The notes: generated from the letters alone by a model not told the origin. 64,000 nucleotides of DNA from Gammaproteobacteria bacterium MOLA455 (GCA_000511875.1 AZIN01000001.1:310001-374000); one strand, 5' to 3'. Counted from the stretch's first letter, positions 27,406-37,026 are shown. A program made the numbers and translations.

Positions 27406-27880
27406 TCACGGAACAGTTGTCGAGAATGACTGGACAGTGCTGCAGATGCCGGTGGAATCCGTTCCCCAGGGTAATATTTTGCTGCCATTGAAGTATTGGC
27501 TGGAAAATGGCGCCGAGTTCGATCAGCAGCCTGGTTTAGTGGGTGTTTGGCTTGACAGTGACGAAGAGGTTGAAGCACTGGCCGATGATCTACCTCAGCT
27601 TCCAGTCGTGGCACTTAATTTCCCCAAGTTTGCCGATGGCCGTGGCTTTTCCAGTGCTCGCTTATTACGTGATCGCTTTGATTATCGTGGCGAGATTAGA
27701 GCCATAGGCAATGTTATCCAGGATCAGCTGTTTATGTTGCAGCGCTGCGGCTTTAGCCAGTTTTGTCTGGCTGATGATGTTGACCTAGAGGCGGCGGCAA
27801 AGTCCCTAAATGATTTTTCTGATGGTTATCAGACGGCTGCCGATCAGGCTCAGCCACTGTTTAAACGCCTTCGCGGGTAA
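27389..27880 (+). CDS. DUF934 protein, sulfite reductase partner
   Basis: The protein of 163 residues overlaps the end of cysI by 17 bases, so the two are translationally linked. It contains the DUF934 segments VALNFPKFADGRGFSSARLL, YRGEIRAIGNVIQDQLF and MLQRCGFSQFCL. The family is found almost only beside COG0155 reductases in proteobacteria and is annotated as probably involved in sulfite reduction. The mechanism is unknown; a role in electron delivery or enzyme maturation is a guess from context. Confidence 0.85.
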   Translation: MQKMLSHGTVVENDWTVLQMPVESVPQGNILLPLKYWLENGAEFDQQPGLVGVWLDSDEEVEALADDLPQLPVVALNFPKFADGRGFSSARLLRDRFDYRGEIRAIGNVIQDQLFMLQRCGFSQFCLADDVDLEAAAKSLNDFSDGYQTAADQAQPLFKRLRG

Positions 27881-27978
27881 TTCTCTATCACCTGATAGTG
27901 CAATAGTCCTGGCGCGATAGTTTACAATAAAGTCACTGGGCCATTGCACATTGGTGCTGGCTGTATTGGAATAGCGCC

Positions 27979-29145
27979 ATGGAACATCATCTAATACAAA
28001 TCTTTTTCCTGATCTTTACCGGTGCAGCTGTGGTTGCCTCGCTGGCGTTATTTGGCCGCCAACCGCTGTTGGTTGTCTACATCCTGCTCGGTGCTGCCAT
28101 GGGCCCCCATGGCCTGGCCTGGGTGACCGATGTGCAGCTGATTGCAGAGATCGCCAGTATTGGCATTATCTTTCTGCTGTTTTTGCTTGGCCTAGATATG
28201 CAGCCTCAGGCCCTGCTGCGCGTGTTTCGTCAGGTTACCCATGTCACCCTTATTAGCTCATTAATATTTGCCCTGGCTGGATATGGCATTGGCTATCTAT
28301 TTGGTTTCTCGGCTACAGAAAACCTGATTATTGGCACCTCAATGATGTTCTCTAGCACCATTATTGGTATCAAACTGCTGCCCACAACAGTGTTACACCA
28401 CCGCCACTCCGGTGAGCTGATGGTCGGCATGTTATTAATGCAGGATTTTCTCGCCATTTTTTTCCTCCTGATGCTGATATCTGCAGCCTCAGGGGGCGAC
28501 AGTTCCATGCGCTTTGCCGTGAGTCTGATTTCTCTGCCTCTGCTAATTGCCGGCGCGGTGCTAATGGTACGCTACGTATTGCAGCCACTGTTTGCTCGCT
28601 TTGATCGCATTGGGGAGTATGTATTCCTGCTCGCTATCGGCTGGTGCCTGGGGGTTGCAGAACTGGCGGAATACGGCGGATTATCACGGGAGATCGGGGC
28701 CTTTATTGCCGGCATCTCCATCGCCACCAGCCCCATCGCACCCTATATAGCCCTTAACCTAAAACCGCTGCGGGATTTCTTTTTGATCCTGTTTTTCTTT
28801 GCCCTCGGCGGCGGATTCGATCTATCGCTGATTCCCCAAATTGCCCTGCCGGCGACCATACTGGCGATCATTATGCTATGCCTCAAGCCAGTGGTGTATC
28901 ACTGGCTGCTGCGCAACCAGAGCGAAAGTCATAGCCTGGCATGGGATATAGGTCTGCGCCTGGGCCAGAACAGCGAGTTCTCGCTATTAATTGCCTATGT
29001 CGCCTTTAACACCAGTCTAATTAGCAATAGTGCGTCACATTTGATTCAAGCCGCCGCGATCGTTACTTTCCTGGTTTCGAGCTACATAGTAGTCTTCAAT
29101 CTGACTAATCCGATCGCTTTGAAAGACAAACTGCGCAGGGATTAA
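27979..29145 (+). CDS. CPA2-family cation:proton antiporter without RCK domain
   Basis: A 388-residue membrane protein with about 12 hydrophobic segments. It resembles the membrane half of KefB/KefC: LLGAAMGPHGLAW, FLLFLLGLDMQP, an IIGTSMMFSSTIIGIKLL segment, LMQDFLAI and GAFIAGISIATSPIA. It ends right after the membrane domain, so the TrkA-N nucleotide-binding domain and glutathione control of true Kef proteins are absent. K+/H+ or Na+/H+ exchange across the inner membrane is expected; the ion cannot be read from the sequence. It starts 98 bases after the DUF934 gene. Confidence 0.82.
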   Translation: MEHHLIQIFFLIFTGAAVVASLALFGRQPLLVVYILLGAAMGPHGLAWVTDVQLIAEIASIGIIFLLFLLGLDMQPQALLRVFRQVTHVTLISSLIFALAGYGIGYLFGFSATENLIIGTSMMFSSTIIGIKLLPTTVLHHRHSGELMVGMLLMQDFLAIFFLLMLISAASGGDSSMRFAVSLISLPLLIAGAVLMVRYVLQPLFARFDRIGEYVFLLAIGWCLGVAELAEYGGLSREIGAFIAGISIATSPIAPYIALNLKPLRDFFLILFFFALGGGFDLSLIPQIALPATILAIIMLCLKPVVYHWLLRNQSESHSLAWDIGLRLGQNSEFSLLIAYVAFNTSLISNSASHLIQAAAIVTFLVSSYIVVFNLTNPIALKDKLRRD

Positions 29146-29217
29146 ACTGCAGAAACCATAAACAGCGTCCATAATTACTCGAGGACAGGGAAATGTACGG
29201 CTGTTTATCAGCGCTTT

Positions 29218-29277
29218 GCTTTGGCTAACTTGAGAGCTAAATTGAGAGCTAAATTGAGAGCTAACTTAAGGGCTCAT
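29218..29277 (+). repeat. 12-base tandem repeat before the HD-GYP gene
   Basis: TTGAGAGCTAAA is repeated at 29230-29241 and 29242-29253 and with one change (TTGAGAGCTAAC) at 29254-29265. Degenerate units flank it at 29218 and 29266. The array lies 47-106 bases before the TTG start of the HD-GYP gene, in the leader or promoter region. Confidence 0.8.
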
Positions 29278-29323
29278 AAGAAAGGTCAGCGCTGCACAAC
29301 AAGGATGTTAAGGAGCTACAGGT

Positions 29324-30577
29324 TTGGGACAGCTACAGAGTAAAAAAGTCTATATCCAAGATCTCCAGCCGGGTATGTACGTCTCTGGCTTAGATCGACC
29401 CTGGCTCGAGACACCCTTTAGTCTTCAAGGCTTTATGGTTCGCAATCAAGCAGAGGTGAAAAAGCTCGGATTTTATTGCGACTATGTGTATATCGACAGC
29501 AGCAAAAGCCTCGCCAATCTCATTGTTGACACTACCCCTACATCGCCCAATAAAAGATCTCAGAATGTAGCAGCGCGCCCCTTTAAGGGCGAGATTGCCA
29601 CACATCAACCAGTCAGCTACAGAGAGCAGAGCTCGGTCAGCCAAGAGATCCCTGTGGCTCAGGTTGCCTATCAAAATATTCGCGCTGAATTCGACAGTAT
29701 GGTCAGCCGTATTGGTAGTGGTAAGACTATCAAGATTACCCAGCTCAGCGAGGCGATAAACCCTTTAGTCGACAGTATTTCCCGCAACCCTGGTGCCAGT
29801 ATTTGGTTGGCACGACTCAAATCTCAGGACTCCTACACCTACAGTCACTGTATTGCCGTGGCTATCTGGTGCACGGTGATCGGACGCCAAATTGGCCTGC
29901 CGAAAAAAGATCTGTCATTGCTGGCAATGGGCGGCATGCTGTTGGATATAGGCAAGCTCAAAATTCCGTCGTCGATCCTCAATAAAAAACAGCAGCTCTC
30001 CGAGCGCGAGTTTGAACTGATTAAAAAGCATGTGGATCTCAGTTTAAAGATGGCCAAGGACTCATCCCGAGTGATGCCCCAGGCGGTAATTGATATGATT
30101 GCCTCACACCACGAACGCTTTAATGGCAGTGGCTATCCAGAGGCTATTAAAGGCACCCAAATTCCTCTCTATTCGCGTATCGCTGCCATAGCCGATTGCT
30201 ACGATGCCATTACTAGCCAGCGTGTCTATGCCAAACCTATTACCCATGCCCAGGCAATCAAACAGATGTATGAATGGCGCGGCTATGACTTTCAACCTGA
30301 ATTAATTGAAGCCTTTATCCAAGCAGTGGGAGTCTATCCCACTGGCACCCTAGTCGAATTAACCTCCGGTGAAGTGGGCATTGTAGTCAAGGAAAACCCA
30401 GGTAAGCGTCTGCGGCCACAGGTGCTTGTGATACTGGATTCGGATAAACAGCAGCGCGCCGACTTTATCGAAATGGACTTGTCTGCCGCCACGGAAACTG
30501 GAAACCAAAATATCGAAATCGCAAAAACGCTAGAACCTGGTGCCTTTGGTCTGGATCCAGAAACCCTGTATATCTGA
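29324..30577 (+). CDS. DUF3391/HD-GYP domain protein with altered HD motif
   Basis: The 417-residue protein starts at a TTG with a perfect AAGGAG eight bases upstream. Residues 7-65 form a DUF3391 domain (VYIQDLQPGMYVSGLDRPW). Residues 160-340 form an HD-GYP domain, the cyclic-di-GMP phosphodiesterase fold: His175 (YSHCIAVAIW), LLDIGK at 206-211, KKHVDLS, HHERFNGSGYP at 262-272 and ADCYDAIT. The canonical HDIGK motif reads LDIGK, so the first metal histidine is replaced by Leu207 while most other positions remain. Activity may be lost or changed, making it a possible cyclic-di-GMP sensor. Two bases separate it from the next, GGDEF-EAL gene. Confidence 0.85.
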   Translation: MGQLQSKKVYIQDLQPGMYVSGLDRPWLETPFSLQGFMVRNQAEVKKLGFYCDYVYIDSSKSLANLIVDTTPTSPNKRSQNVAARPFKGEIATHQPVSYREQSSVSQEIPVAQVAYQNIRAEFDSMVSRIGSGKTIKITQLSEAINPLVDSISRNPGASIWLARLKSQDSYTYSHCIAVAIWCTVIGRQIGLPKKDLSLLAMGGMLLDIGKLKIPSSILNKKQQLSEREFELIKKHVDLSLKMAKDSSRVMPQAVIDMIASHHERFNGSGYPEAIKGTQIPLYSRIAAIADCYDAITSQRVYAKPITHAQAIKQMYEWRGYDFQPELIEAFIQAVGVYPTGTLVELTSGEVGIVVKENPGKRLRPQVLVILDSDKQQRADFIEMDLSAATETGNQNIEIAKTLEPGAFGLDPETLYI

Positions 30578-30579
30578 AA

Positions 30580-31890
30580 ATGATTGAGCACCCACGAACC
30601 CATTCACCCTACTCCGCAATTGACCGTCAAGCGCTACTCGGGGCTCTGGAGGGCTGTCTCAGTAGCTCTTTAGACAGCTCTCTAGACAGTGACCAACTCA
30701 CCGTTTTGGCATTGATTGATCTTCGGCAGTTTAGTCATGTCAACCAGCGAGTTGGCTATCTAGCCGGTGACCTTGTGCTCGGCGAACTGCAACAGCGCCT
30801 TGCATCAATCCCAAAGCACCCACTGGGTTGCCGCAGAACCGACGGCGATAAGTTTGCCCTGATTATCTCTCCACTGCTCAATGCTCAGTTGATTCCTCTG
30901 CTAGCGAACAAAATTATTCATGCAGTCAGCAGTCCATTCACTGTTGGCACTGAGTCCTTAAACTTGGAGGCCCATGTAGGCTTTGCCACTATCACTGACT
31001 CTAAGCACCCAGCTTCAGATGCTGAAAAGCTGCTGCAGAGTGCTGAGGCAGCAGCCAAGCAGGCCCGGCATTTACGCCGTGCCTATGTTATCGACGAGGC
31101 TTCCGCACGCCATCGAGCCCGGCATAAAATAGCAGTTGAAAAGAAGGCTTTGGATGCTCTCAACGAGAATAGCTTTGAGCTCTTTTATCAGCCCCAGATC
31201 CGTCTTGCCGATGGCCATACCCATGGTGCAGAAGGCCTTATTCGGTGGAATGATAGGAACCACGGCATCAATCCGGAACAGCTGGTGGTCATTATCGAAG
31301 AGTCCGGGCGCATGGATGATTTTTTTGCCTGGACTCTGCAAACTGCGATCAGGGAATCGGCCAATTGGCGTGGTCAAAATATTACTACTGCAATCAATCT
31401 CTCGGCGTCCTGTCTACAGTCTCCGCAGTTATTTGAGACCATCGAATCCAGCCTTAACCTATGGGGTGCCGAGCCCTCGGATCTCTGCATCGAGGTCACT
31501 GAATCGACCATTCAACAAGATTTGGATCAGGGCTTTCAAGCGCTGCAAAAGATTAAGGAACTTGGCGTCAGGATCGCTATTGATGACTTTGGTACCGGCT
31601 ATTCATCTCTGGAATATTTTAAATTTATTCCAGCAACCGAACTGAAAATCGACAAGTCGTTTATTTCAAATATGCGCAATAATCTAATCGACTTGGATAT
31701 AGTCAAACTGATTCTCGACTGGGGCAAGCGCTTCCAGATGGAAACCGTAGCTGAGGGTGTTGAAGATGCAGAGACCATGGCACTCCTGACAGAGCTGGGC
31801 TGCACCTATGCCCAGGGCTATCATATAGGTAAAGCTATGCCCGCCGACCAGTTCAGCCAGTGGCTTACTGGTAAGCCCGGTTGGCAGTAA
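30580..31890 (+). CDS. Degenerate GGDEF / intact EAL protein, probable cyclic-di-GMP phosphodiesterase
   Basis: The 436 residues comprise an N-terminal GGDEF-like domain (about 40-170) and a C-terminal EAL domain (about 185-430). No sensor or membrane segment precedes them. The GGDEF motif is degraded to TDGDKF (87-92), so cyclase activity is unlikely. The EAL domain keeps its catalytic set: EGLIR (Glu218, Arg222), NLSASCLQ, EVTEST, IDDFGTGYSSL, LKIDKSFI, ETVAEGVED and QGYHIGKAMP. It should hydrolyse cyclic-di-GMP to pGpG. The start codon lies two bases after the HD-GYP gene, so the two are co-translated. A SSLDSSLDS repeat near residue 29 comes from a short DNA repeat. Confidence 0.88.
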   Translation: MIEHPRTHSPYSAIDRQALLGALEGCLSSSLDSSLDSDQLTVLALIDLRQFSHVNQRVGYLAGDLVLGELQQRLASIPKHPLGCRRTDGDKFALIISPLLNAQLIPLLANKIIHAVSSPFTVGTESLNLEAHVGFATITDSKHPASDAEKLLQSAEAAAKQARHLRRAYVIDEASARHRARHKIAVEKKALDALNENSFELFYQPQIRLADGHTHGAEGLIRWNDRNHGINPEQLVVIIEESGRMDDFFAWTLQTAIRESANWRGQNITTAINLSASCLQSPQLFETIESSLNLWGAEPSDLCIEVTESTIQQDLDQGFQALQKIKELGVRIAIDDFGTGYSSLEYFKFIPATELKIDKSFISNMRNNLIDLDIVKLILDWGKRFQMETVAEGVEDAETMALLTELGCTYAQGYHIGKAMPADQFSQWLTGKPGWQ

Positions 31891-32147
31891 GCTGAATTGT
31901 GGAGTGCTTGATGTCAATGCTTCTTGGATAGCCTGGCCCCTGTGGCTAGGCCGTGACAGCAGTAGCAAAACCCACTGAGCGGGGATATTTGCAGTCTGCG
32001 CCCATGGAATTTTCTGCTATTCTTTTTCTGAGCCTTATTCTGATTACCGGGGCTGCTTAAATAAGTTGACTATACAGCTCACAATATGCCGACAGATGCC
32101 GGGATACAACAGGATCCGTAAACCCAAAACAGGATGTTACCAGCACC

Positions 32148-33182
32148 ATGAATCAGTCTATTACACCGCCAGATACTGTAGACCAGCCAAGAATCAACAC
32201 CCTGCCACTCAACCATGAGCTGATGAACCGCGCTGGCGGTGACTATAAAATTAGCACCGATATCTCATCGGAACTGCGGGTTGCCACCCTGGCCTACCTG
32301 AGTATTCAGCAAGAGTTCAATCGCATTGGCAAGACGGTTAAACATTATCAGCGACCGGATCTTAAACGCCTCGAGCCCTTTCTTGAGGCGATGCTAGAGA
32401 GCATCATCCGCAACCCTGCAGCGGCCGTTTGGCTGGCCAGGCTTAAAAGTAAAAGTAGCTACGCCTATCGCCACTCGATTTCCTGCGCAATCCTCTGTTG
32501 CGTGATGGGTCGGCAATTAAATCTAGATAAAAAGGAGCTCTTCCAGCTGACCTTATCAGGCTTGTTAATGGATATTGGCAAGCTTCACCTGGCGGAATCC
32601 CTGCTGCGTAAAAGCACCGAGCTGAATAGCCAGGAGCGAGCTGAAACCCGCAGCCATATAGAGCATGGACTCGCTATTTTGGCGGATAGCAATCTTTCCT
32701 CCGAGGTTATAGACGCAGTTCAATACCACCATGAGCGCTTTAATGGCTGTGGCTACCCCAAGCAGCTCAGTGGTACTGACATCCCACTCTACGCGCGAAT
32801 CGCCGGGATAGTGGACTGCTATGACGCCATGACTAGCCCGCGCTATTATGCGACGCCAATCCCCCATTCAGAGGCCATCCTCAAACTCGCCGGCTGGCGC
32901 GCTCGATTGTTTCAAAAGGAGCTGGTTGATACCTTTATTCAAGCAATCGGTCTCTATCCGCCGGGTTCACTGGTTGAGCTGACCAACGGTGAGGTAGCTG
33001 TGGTCAGCGACTACAAAGCGGGAATGGGCAGGAAGCCGAAATTGACTGTGATTCTGGATGTGAATAAACGCCGATTGGCAAAAAAGAAGGTAGTTTCAAT
33101 CACTGGCAAGGAGGGCTCCATCGATATAGCCCGCAACCTGCCGCCGGATGCCTATAACTTGGATCCCGAAGCTCTGTTTTAG
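32148..33182 (+). CDS. HD-GYP domain protein, paralogue with altered HD motif
   Basis: This 344-residue protein is a paralogue of the protein encoded at 29324. The two share PAAAVWLARLKS / PGASIWLARLKS, the HD-GYP core with HHERFNGCGYP, and a matching C-terminal end (YNLDPEALF against FGLDPETLY). The DUF3391 domain is missing. The HD motif again lacks its histidine, here MDIGK (Met141-Asp142), so both copies share this loss. His109 and the GYP motif are kept. It lies 257 bases after the EAL gene and probably has its own promoter. A regulatory cyclic-di-GMP binding role is more likely than full phosphodiesterase activity, but this is inference. Confidence 0.83.
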   Translation: MNQSITPPDTVDQPRINTLPLNHELMNRAGGDYKISTDISSELRVATLAYLSIQQEFNRIGKTVKHYQRPDLKRLEPFLEAMLESIIRNPAAAVWLARLKSKSSYAYRHSISCAILCCVMGRQLNLDKKELFQLTLSGLLMDIGKLHLAESLLRKSTELNSQERAETRSHIEHGLAILADSNLSSEVIDAVQYHHERFNGCGYPKQLSGTDIPLYARIAGIVDCYDAMTSPRYYATPIPHSEAILKLAGWRARLFQKELVDTFIQAIGLYPPGSLVELTNGEVAVVSDYKAGMGRKPKLTVILDVNKRRLAKKKVVSITGKEGSIDIARNLPPDAYNLDPEALF

Positions 33183-33215
33183 AGAGTCCTTTTTTACAGA
33201 CGCGTGCTTTGCAGA

Positions 33216-33245
33216 CCTGTGATTTAGAGGCCTGTGATTTAGAAA
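33216..33245 (+). repeat. 15-base direct repeat
   Basis: CCTGTGATTTAGA followed by GG or AA is repeated in tandem at 33216-33230 and 33231-33245, in the convergent gap after the HD-GYP gene. No function is evident. Confidence 0.7.
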
Positions 33246-33270
33246 GCACTTTAAAACGAGCTCCCTTGAG

Positions 33271-33297
33271 AAAAAAGCGCTTGCCTTAACAAGCGCT
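33271..33297 (-). terminator. Rho-independent terminator of sohB
   Basis: On the minus strand the arms AGCGCTTG and CAAGCGCT (33290-33297 and 33276-33283) enclose a 6-base loop and are followed by a run of T (the A run at 33271-33275 and on as read on the plus strand). It stands 25 bases after the sohB stop codon. Confidence 0.85.
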
Positions 33298-33321
33298 CTA
33301 CCCACACTACATAAAAGAGGT

Positions 33322-34413
33322 CTAGGTCATACGCTCAGTATTATTGGTCAGACGCTCCCACCAGCGCAGCATTACCCGATCTGCGCTCTCCTCCGCCGCC
33401 AGGCCCAAACGTTGATGAAGCTTCTTCTTCACGACAAAAGTAATCTCATATACATCGGCTTCCTGGGCACGAGCAACCAGATATTCATCGCTAGTTTGCA
33501 AATCATCTACCAGTGCCACAGCCAGAGCGCGAGTACCAAACCAGACCTCACCCGTCGCTATAAGGTCTATATCCAGCTGCGGTCTGCGCTCCTGGACGAA
33601 CTCTTTAAAGAGACTGTGAGTATCTTCCAACTCTTCGAGAAACTTCTCCCGGCCGCTATCTGTATTTTCACCAAACATGGTCAGGGTACGCTTGTGCTCA
33701 CCGGCAGTCAGCAGCTCAAACTCCACATCATGCTTTTTTAACACTTTGTGGAAGTTGGGCAGCTGAGCAACCACGCCAATAGAGCCCAAAATAGCAAAGG
33801 GTGCGGCGATAATTTTATCGGCGACACAGGCCATCATATAGCCGCCGCTGGCAGCAACCTTGTCAACACAGACTGTAAGCGGAATCTTGCGCTTGCGGAT
33901 ACGATCCAACTGGCTGGAGGCCAGTCCATAACTGTGGACCATTCCGCCGCCACTCTCCAGACGCACCACCACTTCATCATTGGTGCTTGCCTGAGAGAGT
34001 ATCGCGGTCACCTCTTCACGGAGATTAGTGACTGCAGAGGCACTGATATTGCCATGGAAATTCACTACAAATACGCGGGGCTTTGTCACAGGTAGCTCGG
34101 CGTCCGGATTTTTAGCTGCTTTCTTGCTGGCTTTCTGGAGTTCCTTGGCCTTTTTCTGTTTATCTTTCTGCAGGCGTTTGTCCTCGGCCTTGTGCAGAGA
34201 CTCATCCATCACGGCGAATTTAATCGCATCACTCATATCGTCAAACATTTCATTCAACGGGGTGATTTCCAGGTGACCTTTGCTACCACTGTGACGATTT
34301 TTTTGGCTCAGCCCCACAGCAATACTCACTATAACCACTAAGGCGACCACAGCTGTAACCACTTTGGCTAAAAACAAACCGTATTCAAAAAGAAAATCCA
34401 AAACAAACTCCAT
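33322..34413 (-). CDS. sohB: Inner-membrane S49 peptidase SohB
   Basis: A 363-residue protease (E. coli SohB 349). It has an N-terminal membrane anchor at about 12-34, a highly charged linker rich in Lys/Ala (75-105) and the S49 peptidase domain with the catalytic serine Ser189 in DKVAASGGYMMA. The following FAILGSIGVVAQLPN and a lysine in GEHKRTLTMFGEN complete the Ser-Lys dyad region. It acts at the periplasmic face on unknown substrates. It is transcribed alone, diverging from no gene but following nudC by 33 bases on the same strand, and it has a strong terminator downstream. Confidence 0.92.
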   Translation of the reverse strand: MEFVLDFLFEYGLFLAKVVTAVVALVVIVSIAVGLSQKNRHSGSKGHLEITPLNEMFDDMSDAIKFAVMDESLHKAEDKRLQKDKQKKAKELQKASKKAAKNPDAELPVTKPRVFVVNFHGNISASAVTNLREEVTAILSQASTNDEVVVRLESGGGMVHSYGLASSQLDRIRKRKIPLTVCVDKVAASGGYMMACVADKIIAAPFAILGSIGVVAQLPNFHKVLKKHDVEFELLTAGEHKRTLTMFGENTDSGREKFLEELEDTHSLFKEFVQERRPQLDIDLIATGEVWFGTRALAVALVDDLQTSDEYLVARAQEADVYEITFVVKKKLHQRLGLAAEESADRVMLRWWERLTNNTERMT

Positions 34414-34446
34414 TTATTGGCAGATAAAACGTTGATTATAGACGGC

Positions 34447-35280
34447 TTAGGCGCCGTTGACCTCTTCGACGAAGCGCGCGATCAAGCGCCCCGACATACT
34501 GCTGAGCGGGGGCAAGGTGGCTGGCAACTCTTTATAGTGCCACCAGTGGGCTTCGGCAATCTCTACCCCGTCGACATTAATCTCGGTAGTCACTGCATCG
34601 GCGATAAAACCAAGCATTAGCTGACCGGGAAATGGCCAGGCCTGACTGCCGACATAGCGGATGTTCTCAATCTGCACGCCGGACTCCTCGAAGACTTCAC
34701 GGTGAAGCGCCTGCTCAGCACTCTCGCCGGCTTCGAGAAAGCCAGCCAAAGCACTAAAGCGCCCTTCAGGCCAGTTGACTGAGCGTCCCAGCAAACAGCG
34801 TTCGCCGTCTCGAACCACAACTATTATGCAGGGTGAAATTCTTGGATAGAGGCTTAAATCACAGCTGACACAGCGCAGAGCATGATCATTCGTCGCGCTT
34901 TCAGTGGATCCACCACAGGCGCCGCAAAAGCGGTGATTCTTTCGCCACTCAAGCATCTGCACCGCGCGGCTCGCCAGTGAAAATTGCTCGTCGCTACTAG
35001 CGAGTAAGACCGAGCGCAGCTCCATCACCGAGAAGCCCTCCATGGCGCGGCACTCTGGGGATAGATCCCAGACCTCGCAGTCAACGCCGTTCCACTGCCC
35101 AAGCACCAAGCGCTGCTGGCAGAAAAACTTCATCACGTCAGCCTGCTCGCGATCGATAACCAAATCACGGCTACCCAATGCCACCAAAATATCGCGCCCC
35201 ACTACGGCAACAACCACGAGTTTATCAGTACCAGTCAGAGAGTTAGCAGGAAAAAATCCTTCAAGGGCGGGAGGAAGCAT
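34447..35280 (-). CDS. nudC: NAD+ diphosphatase / NAD-RNA decapping hydrolase NudC
   Basis: The 277-residue Nudix enzyme has the four-cysteine zinc motif (FCGACGG and LRCVSCD, about residues 116-137) and then the NudC segment YPRISPCIIV. The Nudix box GFLEAGESAEQALHREVFEE follows, then the SQAWPFPGQLMLGF motif that specifies NADH/NAD. It cleaves NAD(H) to NMN(H) and AMP and can remove NAD caps from RNA. It lies upstream of sohB on the same strand and diverges from nhaB with a 155-base gap. Confidence 0.94.
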   Translation of the reverse strand: MLPPALEGFFPANSLTGTDKLVVVAVVGRDILVALGSRDLVIDREQADVMKFFCQQRLVLGQWNGVDCEVWDLSPECRAMEGFSVMELRSVLLASSDEQFSLASRAVQMLEWRKNHRFCGACGGSTESATNDHALRCVSCDLSLYPRISPCIIVVVRDGERCLLGRSVNWPEGRFSALAGFLEAGESAEQALHREVFEESGVQIENIRYVGSQAWPFPGQLMLGFIADAVTTEINVDGVEIAEAHWWHYKELPATLPPLSSMSGRLIARFVEEVNGA

Positions 35281-35435
35281 GCGGCGGTAATTACCTTGTG
35301 ATTATTTTTTAATAAGCCTCCACTAAGAGGCTGCGGTGGAGCTTGCATATTGCGGATTCAACCGCTACTGTTTGCGCCTCAAAAAGTAAGTTTACCATGA
35401 TTTATTTTCAGACTAGATAATAATAAGGAACTACC

Positions 35436-36941
35436 ATGCAGCCGACGATGTATCAGGCGTTTCAAAAAAACTTTCTGGGCAATTCCCCAGGTTGGTATGA
35501 GAAGGCGATCATTGCGTTTCTGATTATCAACCCTATAGCACTTTGGGCTTTTGGTCCTTTTGTGACCGGTTGGATGCTGATTGCTGAATTCATTTTAACC
35601 CTTGCTATGGCGCTTAAATGCTACCCATTGCAGCCCGGTGGCCTGCTCGCCATCGAGGCAATCTTGCTCGGCATGGCTTCACCTGAAGCTGTCTATCAAG
35701 AGACAGTATCGAATTTTCAAGTGATCCTGCTGCTGATGTTTATGGTCGCTGGCATCTACTTTATGCGCGATATGTTGCTGTTTGTTTTCACCAATATCCT
35801 GCTCAAGGTGAAATCAAAAACGACTCTATCCTTTTTGTTCTGTTTTGCCGGTGCATTTCTCTCCGCATTCCTCGACGCGCTGACGGTTACAGCAGTACTG
35901 ATTACTATCTCGGTGGGTTTCTATTCGGTGTTCCACAAGGTCGCATCGGGCAAAAAGATTGTCGATGACGGCCATGATCACAGTACAGACGAAGCACTTC
36001 ACGGAAATCACCGTGAAAACCTCGAGCAGTTCCGCGCCTTTTTGCGCAGTTTGATCATGCACGGCGCCGTGGGTACTGCCCTGGGTGGTGTGACCACTGT
36101 AGTAGGCGAACCGCAGAATCTGCTGATCGCTGAAAAAGCCGGCTGGGAATTTATTGAATTCTTTATGACGATGGCGCCAGTGACTATGCCCGTCCTGGTC
36201 TGTGGTTTGGCTACCTGCATTATTCTCGAGAAAACTAAAATTCTTGGTTACGGCACAGAGATGCCCGAAGAGGTCCGAGTGATTCTGCAAGCCTCCAGTG
36301 ACCACGACAACTCACGCCGCACGCAATACGATAAAGCTGCACTGATTGTTCAGGTTGTCGTCTCATTGATTTTGGTATTGGGTCTGGCCTTTCACTGGGC
36401 TCCCGTAGGCTTGATTGGTTTGATGGTTATCGTATTGCTAACGGCGTTTAACGGCGTTACCGAAGAGCACCGCATTGGTCACGCTTTTGAAGAGGCCCTG
36501 CCCTTTACCGCGCTTTTAGTCGTGTTCTTTGCCATTGTGGCAGTGATTCACGAACAGCACCTGTTCTCTCCGGTTATCGCTTGGGTACTGGCAATGGATG
36601 AAGCTGTGCAGCCGGGCATGTTCTTCCTGGCCAACGGCGTGCTGTCGATGATCAGTGACAATGTCTTCGTGGCAACGGTTTACATCAACGAGGTCAGAGC
36701 CGTATTAGACGCTGGTACTATCAGCCGTGAGCACTTCGACAAGCTGGTTATTGCGATCAACACTGGTACCAACCTGCCAAGTGTCGCAACGCCCAATGGT
36801 CAGGCCGCGTTCCTCTTCCTGTTGACCTCAGCTATTGCTCCGCTGATCCGCCTCTCCTATATGCGCATGGTTATAATGGCTCTGCCATACACCTTAGTGC
36901 TGACGGCAGTGGGTTTGTGGGGTGTTGTGTATATGGTCTAA
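35436..36941 (+). CDS. nhaB: Na+/H+ antiporter NhaB
   Basis: A 501-residue inner-membrane antiporter (E. coli NhaB 513). The start [16 protein letters not shown] is the NhaB signature, followed by about 12 membrane segments. These include [42 protein letters not shown] and [17 protein letters not shown], the conserved ion-path segments. It expels sodium at the expense of the proton gradient and fits a marine or alkaline habitat. An AATAAGGA sequence upstream of ATG 35436 is the ribosome-binding site. A bidirectional terminator follows. Confidence 0.95.
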   Translation: MQPTMYQAFQKNFLGNSPGWYEKAIIAFLIINPIALWAFGPFVTGWMLIAEFILTLAMALKCYPLQPGGLLAIEAILLGMASPEAVYQETVSNFQVILLLMFMVAGIYFMRDMLLFVFTNILLKVKSKTTLSFLFCFAGAFLSAFLDALTVTAVLITISVGFYSVFHKVASGKKIVDDGHDHSTDEALHGNHRENLEQFRAFLRSLIMHGAVGTALGGVTTVVGEPQNLLIAEKAGWEFIEFFMTMAPVTMPVLVCGLATCIILEKTKILGYGTEMPEEVRVILQASSDHDNSRRTQYDKAALIVQVVVSLILVLGLAFHWAPVGLIGLMVIVLLTAFNGVTEEHRIGHAFEEALPFTALLVVFFAIVAVIHEQHLFSPVIAWVLAMDEAVQPGMFFLANGVLSMISDNVFVATVYINEVRAVLDAGTISREHFDKLVIAINTGTNLPSVATPNGQAAFLFLLTSAIAPLIRLSYMRMVIMALPYTLVLTAVGLWGVVYMV

Positions 36942-36990
36942 CCAGCTCAAATACTGAGACTAGATCTAGCAGCACTACCAAGAGAAGTAC

Positions 36991-37026
36991 AAAAAAGGCC
37001 GGACTTGCAACAAGTCCGGCCTTTTT
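36991..37026. terminator. Bidirectional Rho-independent terminator between nhaB and fadD
   Basis: An 11-base perfect stem (GGCCGGACTTG at 36997-37007, CAAGTCCGGCC at 37011-37021) with a CAA loop is preceded by six A and followed by five T, so it can end transcription from both the plus-strand nhaB and the minus-strand fadD. Confidence 0.93.

Noticed and set aside
27979-29145. Glutathione-gated KefB/KefC
   Set aside because: The protein ends after the membrane domain and lacks the TrkA-N domain that defines Kef regulation, so only the CPA2 family is claimed.
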